From assembly GCA_016903675.1 (NCBI GenBank), contig JADQBA010000047.1, forward strand, positions 1 through 60,635: DNA of 60,635 bases, read 5' to 3'. The notes under the pieces are model-generated. The model saw nothing but the letters and a program-made list of their open reading frames with translations, made no database searches and was not told the DNA's origin. This stretch comes from Stigonema ocellatum SAG 48.90 = DSM 106950. Lineage in GTDB: Bacteria; Cyanobacteriota; Cyanobacteriia; Cyanobacteriales; Nostocaceae. Each line of letters opens with the position of its first letter. The first letter of the stretch is position 1. This document shows positions 53,178 through 60,635 of the stretch, one piece after another. Position numbers and translations under genes: made by a program.

Positions 53178-54011
53178 ATGCGGTTATTTGAGCAAAAATT
53201 GACAGGGGTAGGAAGAGCCTTTGGCATAGCTGCACTGATCGCATTTGTAGTCATTGCCATTGTTTCTTGCAGTAAGAGCAAAGAGGTATTGGTGACAGAA
53301 ATGAAAGTCACTCCTCCCAAGGCGCAATCTACCAAACCATCCAAAGCGAGTGACTTCTATACTCAAGGTCAGTACAAGCATATTAAAGGAGATTTTCAAG
53401 GTGCCATAACCGCTTACACTAAAGCAATTAGCCTAAATCCCAACTATGCTGCTGCATACAATAGCCGGGGACTTGTCCACTTCGAGATGGGAGACAAGCA
53501 AGCAGCGCTGGCTGATTACGAGGAAGCTATTCGCCTCGATTCCAGCAATGCTATTGCCTACAATAATCGGGGGGATGCTCGCGCCGATAAACAAGATATA
53601 TACGGAGCAATACAGGATTACAACGAAGCCATTCGCCTTGCTCCCAACTACGCTCAAGCCTACAATAACCGGGGAAATGCCCATGCGGCACAGGAAGACA
53701 GAAACAAGGCTATAGAGGATTACAACGAAGCCATTCGCTTCGACCCCAAATTTGCAGCTGCCTACAATAATCGGGCAAATGCTCGCGCTAGTCAAGGAAA
53801 CATCGAAGAAGCGATCGCCGACTACAACCAAGCCATTCGCCTCAACCCCAAATTTGCCGCAGCCTACAACAACCGCGCAAATGCTCGTGCTCGTCAGGGG
53901 GACAAAAAGGGAGCAATGGCGGACTTCCAGAAAGCTGCGCAAATCTTTCAGCAACAAAATAATCCAGGAATGTACCAACAAGTCATGAACAACATGAAAC
54001 AGGTGCAGTAG
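53178..54011 (+). CDS. TPR-repeat lipoprotein
   Basis: 277 residues. The N-terminal membrane segment ends in a lipobox-like AIVSC (Cys about 32), so it is probably a lipoprotein. From about residue 55, six TPR units follow, each with an A-YNNRGNA and AI-DYNEAIRL-P core; the last two have nearly identical DNA. Known: TPRs hold protein partners together. Both antisense and other-frame ORFs across the repeats are shadows. Partner unknown. Confidence 0.88.
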   Translation: MRLFEQKLTGVGRAFGIAALIAFVVIAIVSCSKSKEVLVTEMKVTPPKAQSTKPSKASDFYTQGQYKHIKGDFQGAITAYTKAISLNPNYAAAYNSRGLVHFEMGDKQAALADYEEAIRLDSSNAIAYNNRGDARADKQDIYGAIQDYNEAIRLAPNYAQAYNNRGNAHAAQEDRNKAIEDYNEAIRFDPKFAAAYNNRANARASQGNIEEAIADYNQAIRLNPKFAAAYNNRANARARQGDKKGAMADFQKAAQIFQQQNNPGMYQQVMNNMKQVQ

Positions 54012-54014
54012 AAA

Positions 54015-54125
54015 GTTAGGAGTGAGGAGTTAGGAGTTAGGAATTAAGAGTGAGGAGTTAGGAATTAAGAGTGAGGAATAAAAATTTATAACTCCTAACT
54101 TCTAACTCTTAACTCCTAACTCCTA
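54015..54125. repeat. AGGAGTTAG / CTAACTCCT tandem repeats
   Basis: Inverted heptamer arrays between the convergent TPR and ActP genes, reaching into the ActP C-terminus (AQELGVRS). Confidence 0.85.
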
Positions 54126-55650
54126 ACTCCTGTGCTTGTGGTTCAGTACTGAGTAGCGAAACGACAATTCCCACCAAAAAGGCTAGGGGAATAGTGACTA
54201 ATCCGGGATTTTTCAGGGGGAAGGGTGCCGAGGCGTGTTTGAGCATAGTGACTTGAATAGTGGGTGAGAAATAAATCAGTATTAAAGAGGAGAATGTACC
54301 TACCAACATACTCGCTACTGCACCGTTGGTAGTAAACCGTCGCCAGATCATGGATAAAAACAACGCCGGAAAGTTGGCACTAGCAGCGATCGCAAATGCT
54401 AAACCCACCATATAGGCAACGTTTTGGCCTTTAAATAAAATACCCAACACCATTGCCAAGACACCTAGTAACATTGTGGCAAAGCGAGCTACCTTCAGCT
54501 GTTCTGTCTCGTCAGCACTTCCTTTGCGCATCACATTTACCCACAAATCGTGAGACAATGCCGCTGCACCCGAAAGAGTCAACCCAGCAACAACCGCCAA
54601 AATTGTGGCGAAGGAAACCGCAGCAATAAAGCCTAAGAAAGCATCACCGCCTAAAAATTGCGCTAAGATTGGCGCGGCCATGTTACCACCAGTGCCAATT
54701 TTCTTGATAGCATCTTGACCTACTAGCACCATTGCTCCAAAGCCCAGAATGAAGGTGAGTAGATAAAAAACGCCAATAAAAGCTGTAGCATATGTTACTG
54801 AATTTCGAGCGGCTTTGGCATCCGCTACAGTGTAGAATCGCATCAGGATGTGAGGTAGTCCAGCGGTGCCGAACATCAGTGACATTCCCAAAGAGATAGC
54901 ATCTAAGGGATCAGAAACTTGTTTGCCTGGAGCCAATACGCCTGGATACTTAGCAGCAGCGGCGGCAAATAATGCTGTTGGGCTGAAGCCAAAATGTGCT
55001 AGTACCAAAATTGCTAACAATATAGTCCCACCCAGCAGCAGAATTGCCTTGATAATTTGTACCCAAGTGGTGGCAATCATCCCGCCAAAAATCACATAAG
55101 CCAGCATCACACAACCCACGATGACAACGGCTAATTCATACTCAAACCCAAACAGTAGCTTGATGAGTTCGCCAGCACCTACCATCTGGGCAATTAAGTA
55201 AAAACTGATCACCGCCAGGGTACCAATAGCGGCTGCTATTCTCACTGGCTTCTGCCGCAAACGATAAGCCACCACATCAGCAAAGGTGTACTTGCCCAAA
55301 TCACGCAGTGGTTCTGCAATCAAGAACATCACAATGGGCCAGCCCACCAAAAAACCGATAGAATAAATTAAGCCGTCGAAGCCATTGAGTGCCACAAGCC
55401 CAGTAATGCCTAAAAAGCTAGCGGCGCTCATAAAGTCCCCCGCCAAGGCAAGCCCATTTTGCAAAGCACTAATATTACCGCCAGCTGTATAGAAGTGTGC
55501 CGTACTTTTGGTCTGCCGTGCTGCCCAGTAGGTAATCCCTAGGGAAGTAGCAACAAATACCATGAAGAAAGCGATCGCCAGTGGGTTGAAGTGACCAAGA
55601 CTAGTAAGGTTCACCTCAGCCAACGGCTGAACATACCATAAATTATTCAT
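54109..55650 (-). CDS. actP: Cation/acetate symporter (ActP, sodium:solute symporter family)
   Basis: 513 residues with about thirteen membrane helices. SSS signatures: YWAARQTKSTAHFYTAGG, GLALAGDFMSAASFLGITG and the helix with GTAGLPHILMRFYTV. Known: ActP takes up acetate or other short monocarboxylates with Na+. A DUF485 gene lies 114 bases upstream on the same strand, as in the yjcH-actP pair. The last residues are repeat-encoded. Confidence 0.93.
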   Translation of the reverse strand: MNNLWYVQPLAEVNLTSLGHFNPLAIAFFMVFVATSLGITYWAARQTKSTAHFYTAGGNISALQNGLALAGDFMSAASFLGITGLVALNGFDGLIYSIGFLVGWPIVMFLIAEPLRDLGKYTFADVVAYRLRQKPVRIAAAIGTLAVISFYLIAQMVGAGELIKLLFGFEYELAVVIVGCVMLAYVIFGGMIATTWVQIIKAILLLGGTILLAILVLAHFGFSPTALFAAAAAKYPGVLAPGKQVSDPLDAISLGMSLMFGTAGLPHILMRFYTVADAKAARNSVTYATAFIGVFYLLTFILGFGAMVLVGQDAIKKIGTGGNMAAPILAQFLGGDAFLGFIAAVSFATILAVVAGLTLSGAAALSHDLWVNVMRKGSADETEQLKVARFATMLLGVLAMVLGILFKGQNVAYMVGLAFAIAASANFPALFLSMIWRRFTTNGAVASMLVGTFSSLILIYFSPTIQVTMLKHASAPFPLKNPGLVTIPLAFLVGIVVSLLSTEPQAQELGVRS

Positions 55651-55764
55651 GAAATTGTTAATTGTTGGTTGTTGGTTGTTGGTTGTTAATTGTTAATTGT
55701 TAATTGTTAATTGCTAATAATTTTCCCCATTCCCCATTCCCCATTCCCCATTCCCCATTCCCCT
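55651..55764. repeat. TTGGTTG and CCCCATT tandem repeats
   Basis: A TTAATTG/TTGGTTG array (55655-55715) and a CCCCATT array (55727-55762) fill the gap between the DUF485 and ActP genes; they do not contain a clear terminator, so the two genes may still be cotranscribed. Confidence 0.85.
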
Positions 55765-56040
55765 TTATTCGCGTGAAAGTTCAGCAATTTTGTGGTCGTA
55801 ATTGTTATTTGCCCAGCGCACGTAGATAAAAATTAATATCCATGCAGAGATAATTACCAGCGATCCTAGTAAAATACCAAGGCTGAGGCCTGGAAACACT
55901 AATGATCCCAACAAAGGCTTATTGAACGCAATCAGCAGGATGAAGCCAAAGTAGATAAACATCATGGCTCCACTAAGTATCAGGGATATCCGCCAGCGTT
56001 CAGCAGCAAGAGCCTGGAGAGCTTTGGTGCGATCGTTCAT
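55765..56040 (-). CDS. DUF485-family membrane protein (YjcH-like)
   Basis: 91 residues with two membrane helices (about 19-41 and 49-75). RWRISLILSGAMMFIYFGFILLIAFNK and ILIFIYVRWANNNYDHKIAEL fit DUF485. Known: YjcH-type proteins accompany ActP; the exact role is not settled. Located directly upstream of the symporter gene. Confidence 0.9.
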   Translation of the reverse strand: MNDRTKALQALAAERWRISLILSGAMMFIYFGFILLIAFNKPLLGSLVFPGLSLGILLGSLVIISAWILIFIYVRWANNNYDHKIAELSRE

Positions 56041-56205
56041 GGTGTTTGGTTCGAGAAGATAGGTCAGATTTTCTCACCCAATCCATCTCATGTAAAATCT
56101 TCTTCAGAATTCTTAGTAAATTTCTTTGTTTATAAGTTCAAAAAAATACATAAGCGGCAAGATACACCCATTCATCAGATTTTCAAGGTGCGATCGCTGC
56201 TTTGC

Positions 56206-57606
56206 TTAAGACAATCTCCTATACCCTCGCCAAGGAGTGACTTCGAGTATGCCTTGCTTAGTAAACACCACCTGAAAATGGACAATCGGCTCACCTGTTG
56301 CTGCGGGTCGTTTCACAAGCTTGTAGAGTAAGTCATTTTTCGCGGTGACGAGAGTTGAGTTACTCACATCTGGTTTGACGGATTTATAAGCCAAAATCGC
56401 TCCATCACCAGCCACTCCCACACGGTAAACTAAATTTTCTTCAGATTGGTCCGGCTGTTGCCAAGCTTCATGAATTTGGTCGTAAACTTTCCGAGTCAAA
56501 GAATAAAGGTCTTTGGAATTGATCATCTCTGGTTGCGTAAACAGAAGCGCCTCTAACTCTGAAACAGAAGGTAATGACGGCGTGGCAGCTTTGGAATGTG
56601 AAGATACTTGCCAAATCTTGATAGTCTCGTCCGCACTTCCACTCGCGAGGGTATTACCAAGAGGATTGAAAGTAACAGACCAAACCCCTTTATTATGCCC
56701 CGAGAGAGTGCGTAGCAACTCCCCAGTCTCAGGATTCCATAACTTAATTGTCCGGTCATAACTGCCACTGGCGATTGACTGCCCATCAGGGCTAAAAGCC
56801 ACAGACCAAACTGCGTTATTATGTCCGACGAGGGTATGGAGCAACTCCCCAGTCTCAGGATTCCATAACTTAATTGTCCGGTCATAACTGCCAGTGGCGA
56901 TTTGCTTTCCATCAGGACTGAAAGCCACAGACCAAATTGCCTTGTCATGCGCTGCCAAGGGAGTTTTCAATTTCCCTGTTTTCAACTGCCAAATCATCAT
57001 TTGTCCGTCTTCAGTCCCACAGGCAAGAAGCTGTCCATCTGGGCTGATGGCGACAGATCTGACTGTGCCATTTTGGTTCAAAGTACGGATCACCTCTCCA
57101 GTCTGCACATTCCACAGCTTGACTGTCTGATCCCAGCTACCGGAGGCTAAAATCTTCCCATCTGGGGTGAAGGCGACAGACTCCACATCGTCTGCATGTC
57201 CTGAGAAAGTGCGAATCAGTTCGCCAGTTTCCAAATTCCACAACTTAATCCGGTGATCCCAGCCACCACTGGCAAGGATATGTCCATTAGAACTGATGGC
57301 GAGGGATTCAACTGCATCGGAATGACCATTAATGCTGTGGAGTAATTCACCAGTATGCAGATTCCAAATCTTAATGATGCCATTGTAACTACCACTGGTT
57401 AAAGTTTTGCCATCTGGGCTGATGGCGATGGCATAAACCCACGCTGAATGTCCTTTGAGAGTTCTAGAAGATTTAGAAGATATAGAAGCTGGTGCAAGGA
57501 TCTGTGATTGTGAAAGCGATGTAGACCAACTAAACCCAAAAACAGTCGCTATTGTGGTGATCGCGAACACTACTGAAACTTTCCGCGAAAATATCTTTGA
57601 CATCAT
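56206..57606 (-). CDS. WD40-repeat protein
   Basis: 466 residues from the ATG at 57606; the longer open frame starts in a MITE. An N-terminal hydrophobic segment suggests export or a membrane anchor. Seven WD40 blades follow, each with GHS-V--VAFSPDG and SGS-D-TIKLWN. Blades five and six have almost identical DNA (126-bp units near 56720-56890), pointing to recent duplication. The C-terminal 110 residues (LVYRVGVAGDGAILAYK... GILEVTPWRGYRR) form a separate domain I cannot name. Role probably scaffolding. Confidence 0.88.
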   Translation of the reverse strand: MMSKIFSRKVSVVFAITTIATVFGFSWSTSLSQSQILAPASISSKSSRTLKGHSAWVYAIAISPDGKTLTSGSYNGIIKIWNLHTGELLHSINGHSDAVESLAISSNGHILASGGWDHRIKLWNLETGELIRTFSGHADDVESVAFTPDGKILASGSWDQTVKLWNVQTGEVIRTLNQNGTVRSVAISPDGQLLACGTEDGQMMIWQLKTGKLKTPLAAHDKAIWSVAFSPDGKQIATGSYDRTIKLWNPETGELLHTLVGHNNAVWSVAFSPDGQSIASGSYDRTIKLWNPETGELLRTLSGHNKGVWSVTFNPLGNTLASGSADETIKIWQVSSHSKAATPSLPSVSELEALLFTQPEMINSKDLYSLTRKVYDQIHEAWQQPDQSEENLVYRVGVAGDGAILAYKSVKPDVSNSTLVTAKNDLLYKLVKRPAATGEPIVHFQVVFTKQGILEVTPWRGYRRLS

Positions 57607-57680
57607 AGAAAGAAACTCATAGGTAGAATCTATTCGGCAGATGTCACAAAACCCTGATGAGAGTGCTTTTTGCGCTCTAA

Positions 57681-57785
57681 CTAGTACAGGTCGGCGTAAA
57701 TAAGCCACCCATTTGAAATGTCTAAAACCCTGATAGTCACGGTAATTACGAATTACGAATTACGTAGAGGCGAGTGCGGTACTAG
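57681..57785. mobile_element. CTAG-ended MITE, copy at the 3' end of the ferric-reductase-like gene
   Basis: 105 bp with CTAGTACAGG at the left and GCGGTACTAG at the right. GTAAATAAGCCACCCATT matches the left unit at 27366. GAATTAC repeats sit inside near 57745-57765. The gene to the right ends at its CTAG. Confidence 0.75.
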
Positions 57786-58324
57786 GCTTTGGATGCTTTC
57801 CTGTTAGTTTTTTGTTGTTTATCCTGGTGTTCAATCCAAAGTCGAATGAGAAATAAAACTATTATCCCGGTGATAGCAACAATTCCAACGGGTGTTAAAT
57901 ACGTCCAATGACCTGACATTTTGGCCCAAATATGCCAGGTTAAAAGAAACATGGCAAAGTAGGTAAGTTGATGCAACTGCTTCCACTTTTTCTTCAGTTT
58001 CTTTACACTCCAATCATTAGAGGTAATAGCCAGAAGTGTAAAAATCGTGAATGGTGTTACCCCTTGGACATAAATCAAAAATGTCTTCAGGTCAAAAAAG
58101 TCAAAATTTCTTTTTGTGACATATAGAAAAGCGTGTCCCAGAGTAAAAAAGAAAGCTATAATTCCCATAAGACGGCGATTTTTCAGCAGCCATCTAGGAA
58201 TGTCAGTCTGTTTTGTGCTTGGCAAAACAATTCTTAGTATCGTGGGAAGTAATGTGGCTATATAACTAAATAGTGCCAACAATCCCAGAATATTAGCCAG
58301 CAATGGCATATCCATTGTTACCAT
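57782..58324 (-). CDS. Ferric-reductase-like transmembrane protein
   Basis: 180 residues from the ATG at 58324, with GGAG 8 bases before it; 12 upstream codons are open without support. Five to six membrane helices. GHAFLYVTKRNFDFF and LHQLTYFAMFLLTWHIW put His residues on neighbouring helices, as in heme-binding ferric reductase-like proteins (MsrQ/YedZ group). Known: such proteins pass electrons across the membrane through b-type hemes. No MsrP-like partner gene is seen. The TAG stop is the CTAG end of a MITE. Confidence 0.8.
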   Translation of the reverse strand: MVTMDMPLLANILGLLALFSYIATLLPTILRIVLPSTKQTDIPRWLLKNRRLMGIIAFFFTLGHAFLYVTKRNFDFFDLKTFLIYVQGVTPFTIFTLLAITSNDWSVKKLKKKWKQLHQLTYFAMFLLTWHIWAKMSGHWTYLTPVGIVAITGIIVLFLIRLWIEHQDKQQKTNRKASKA

Positions 58325-60014
58325 GATAAATCTCCGATTTTCCCAACAACAGCTACACACTATCGGCTAAACAAAGAGCGATAGCTACCGATGCATCCTA
58401 ATGAGTGAAATGACTTGACGCAATACTTCTAGTAAGAGGGCGATTTGCAAGGGAGGAAATGCTCCCTACGAGTACTGTACAGGAGTATGAGAGATGCCAT
58501 TTTAAGCTTTACTCTCTTCTATTGAGTTAATACTTTTATCGATTTTTTTTGTAGATGCAACCAAGGTTTACGTATGCAAAAATCTCTTGTTTTAACAGTA
58601 TAAGTTCAAAAAGCGAAAAATTCATCAAAAAATTAGCAAATTTCATCTAAAAAACATATGAATTTCTTTTCACCATTGCTAACTCAGGGATAAATCTCCT
58701 TATAATAGAAGTCCAATAGGTTTTAGATAAGCCTTCTTGTCCCTGGCTCAACACAACCTTATTGAGATATGGACCTCTAACTAGAGGAAATCTTCAATAC
58801 CATATCTCGATATCTTTGTCAAGCTTTAGCAATTCGCCTTTCCTCATTCTGGGGTGATAGACGTAGGGTGGACGGGAGTGAGTTCCCCAGCATAACGATT
58901 AAAATCTTCTATAAGAAAAATGCAGGGCTATTTAATTCTCATTTAATCCGCCTGAGAATTTATTCTCAGGCTCATAGCAAAACTCGGATCTAGCCGACTA
59001 TTAATCTAGGACTAGCCCTTTCAAGGTGAACCAAAAATCTGGAAAATTATGCCCGATTTTCAACATTTGATCTTCGTGTTCTTCGTGCCTTCGCGGTTCA
59101 AAAATATTTTTAAACCACGTTCGCGTAGCGTCTCCCCTTGGGAGAAGACGCGAAGAACACGAAGGAAATCCTTCTATTACGACTTGCACCTTGAAAGGGC
59201 TATAATCTAGGACTTACGCACAAGACAAATTGACCATCATGTGAGTAGCAAACTTGTTAAAATGATTTCCTTGCACTGCCTCGTTCCTGGGCTACTGCCT
59301 GGGAATGTGATCAAGGAGGCTCCGCCTCCCAAAAGAGCATTACAAGGCAGAGCCTTGTAACGAGGGATAATTCACAATTGTGTTTTTCTGTCAATGCGTA
59401 ATTCCTACATCTTTCCAGTCCTCTGTGGACTAGCGATGTCTGACGACAAGCCGCGCAGCGTTTACGCCTATTCTTTTCTCATTTTCACTACTGGATTTCT
59501 TGTCTCATTTGTCAATGAGTAAGTCCTGTAATCAATACGGTTCTGAACTGTTTTCGTATCGATCACGAGAAATAATGCATCCTTGTTTCAAGCCCCTACA
59601 TTGATGTATGGGGTCTTCTCCCCTGCTCCCTTCCCCCTGCCTCCTTAATCGCATCATCAATCTGCTGGATATGAAGTTGAAGACATATCCTAGTTACTTC
59701 CTCAGTCGCAGAGTTTTTTGATGGTCATCCCCGTCCGACATGGCTCTTTTGTGTGGTGATTTCTTCTGTAATCATTGTCCTGAAGAAATCGTTAAATACG
59801 TCAGATTAATTCGTAATTGATAATTCGTAATTCGTAATTACCCCATGCATGAATGCAGGGGCTTGAAATAATGTCGCAAAGCATTTTTTGTTTTCCAGAA
59901 CGAAATTATTGGCTTTGACTTTCGTTACGAATTACGAATTAGTAATTATTCTGTCAACCTATGTAGACACGCGCCTCTGGTTGCGGCACGAAGTGCAATT
60001 TCCCTGTATTTGTA
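58325..60014. other. 1.7-kb gene-poor region with repeats and a candidate small RNA
   Basis: Holds a candidate small RNA (58701-58811), a MITE end GGGCTATTTAATTCT (58924-58938), a GCGTAGCGTCTCC-type repeat (59110-59150), a repeat with GGAGGCTCCGCCTCC (59313-59327) and CAAGGCAGAGCCTTG (59342-59356), and GTAATTC repeats at 59810-59945. Short frames here have no domain. Confidence 0.55.
58701..58811 (+). ncRNA. Candidate structured small RNA
   Basis: TATAAT at 58701-58706, with a weak TTGCTA 19 bases before it, precedes two nested stems: ATTGAGATATGG (58761-58772) with CCATATCTCGAT (58800-58811), and inside it CCTCT (58774-58778) with AGAGG (58783-58787). No run of T follows closely. No family recognised. 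Confidence 0.35.
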
Positions 60015-60635
60015 TCAAGGTTGTTGTGAAACGATATCAGGACTCCCACGAAGTTGTTGAACGTTTGGTAAACGAGAACAGAGAAGGCGGTTCATCCAAT
60101 TTTCAAAATAGCTTCGGTTTGCTTTTTGCTGATGGAGTACCGATGTATCTAATGGATAGGGTGAGAGTCCCTTGATGACAGATGTCATAACGCAGAACAT
60201 GGATTTCTGGAAGCTGTGGCCAATTTGCACTCGCAAATTATCCTTGCCACGACGCGATCGCTGATAAAATTCAGACAAATAATTTGGCAGAAAATGACGC
60301 AAATCTTGCATCAGTAATGTAGGTGGAATTCCAGCACTACCCATTGGTAAGGGGTTGGCATAAAGAACACCATAGGTAAATTCAGATAACTCTTGGGGGA
60401 TTTGGTGTGCTTGTGCGTTGTAGGAAACCGCACCAAAAAAGGGTGTACCTCGGAAAAGTATTGCCTCGAAATAAGGCACAGCTACATCTAGTAGAAACTC
60501 CAAACCAGCATTTTCTGAGATAATGGTGTGGAGTTGACCACGAATTTGAACAGCATAAGTAATCGGCAATTTTGCTTTCTCGATTAAACCACATTGGATG
60601 TGGTCTACAACTTGGGGAATAGAAGTGATTTCCTG
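60015..60635 (-). CDS. CO2 hydration protein, ChpX/ChpY (CupA/CupB) family, N-terminus outside window
   Basis: The frame continues off the window end; about 207 C-terminal residues are seen. They match the C-terminal part of ChpX/ChpY: YFEAILFRGTPFFGAVSYNAQAH, YGVLYANPLPMGSAGIPPTLLMQD, HFLPNYLSEFYQRSRRG and FQKSMFCVMTSV. Known: these proteins join NDH-1MS/MS' complexes at the thylakoid and turn CO2 into bicarbonate. The stop at 60015 comes at about the normal family end. I cannot tell ChpX from ChpY from this part. Confidence 0.9.
   Translation of the reverse strand, partial: QEITSIPQVVDHIQCGLIEKAKLPITYAVQIRGQLHTIISENAGLEFLLDVAVPYFEAILFRGTPFFGAVSYNAQAHQIPQELSEFTYGVLYANPLPMGSAGIPPTLLMQDLRHFLPNYLSEFYQRSRRGKDNLRVQIGHSFQKSMFCVMTSVIKGLSPYPLDTSVLHQQKANRSYFENWMNRLLCSRLPNVQQLRGSPDIVSQQP

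Noticed and set aside
53433..53988. Long antisense and shifted frames over the TPR gene
   Set aside because: Caused by the repeated TPR codons; the sense frame has six regular TPR units.
59888..60175. 95-codon plus-strand frame near the right edge
   Set aside because: Its second half is antisense to the CO2 hydration protein and it has no domain.

Overview
The window looks like the chromosome of a filamentous, heterocyst-forming cyanobacterium (Nostocales sensu lato). The grounds are abundant HIP1-type GCGATCGC sites, many short tandemly repeated sequences (CCCCATT/CCCCACT and AACTCCT heptamers, GAATTAC and TTGGTTG repeats), and cyanobacterial gene types: a thioredoxin reductase-thioredoxin fusion (NTRC), an AgrE/ArgZ-type arginine dihydrolase, a prokaryotic Kir channel and a CO2 hydration protein of the ChpX/ChpY (CupA/CupB) family. 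No rRNA, tRNA or CRISPR array was seen.

Region 1 (1-12.4 kb) is a mix of housekeeping and accessory genes. It holds a truncated type IV pilin-like gene, a coiled-coil protein built from 21-bp repeats, NTRC, a DppC/OppC-type permease, a solo TnpB gene divergent from a small ribbon-helix-helix (RHH) protein, a ROK-family sugar kinase, CTP synthase (pyrG) and a periplasmic N-acetylmuramoyl-L-alanine amidase. Repeat arrays sit in almost every gap and extend several reading frames artificially, so I moved several starts downstream.

Region 2 (about 13.2-42 kb) is a large exopolysaccharide locus. It encodes a WecG/TagA-like transferase, a Wzc-type tyrosine autokinase, a CysE-like acyltransferase, about seven further glycosyltransferases (GT2, GT4, GT14 and GT47-like), a Wzy-like polymerase/ligase, a Wzx-like flippase, a Gfo/Idh/MocA oxidoreductase, an SDR epimerase, two acyltransferase-3 membrane proteins, an MBOAT acyltransferase overlapping an SGNH-like partner, and a 941-residue GMC oxidoreductase fused to a Gfo/Idh/MocA domain. 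Together these look like a Wzx/Wzy pathway making a heavily O-acylated, branched polymer. I see no initiating phosphoglycosyltransferase and no Wza-type outer-membrane exporter in the window. The locus carries scars of rearrangement: a flippase relic, a duplicated 5' leader, a short glycosyltransferase fragment, an IS605-like end and several MITEs.

Region 3 (42-60.6 kb) returns to scattered genes: a DUF2085 membrane protein, a Kir channel, a HicB-like/PIN toxin-antitoxin pair, agrE, an AlkA-like DNA glycosylase, a GNAT enzyme next to an RHH-type small protein, a PstS-like binding protein beside a broken tubulin-like gene, an RNase D-like exonuclease, a TPR lipoprotein, a DUF485/ActP acetate symporter pair, a WD40 protein, a ferric-reductase-like membrane protein and the C-terminal part of the CO2 hydration protein. 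The most unusual observations are a CTAG-ended MITE family whose copies lie on or next to stop codons, the GMC-Gfo/Idh fusion with an altered EKP motif, the RHH/TnpB pair with a palindrome between the genes, and the decayed tubulin-like gene next to a zinc-ribbon binding protein.
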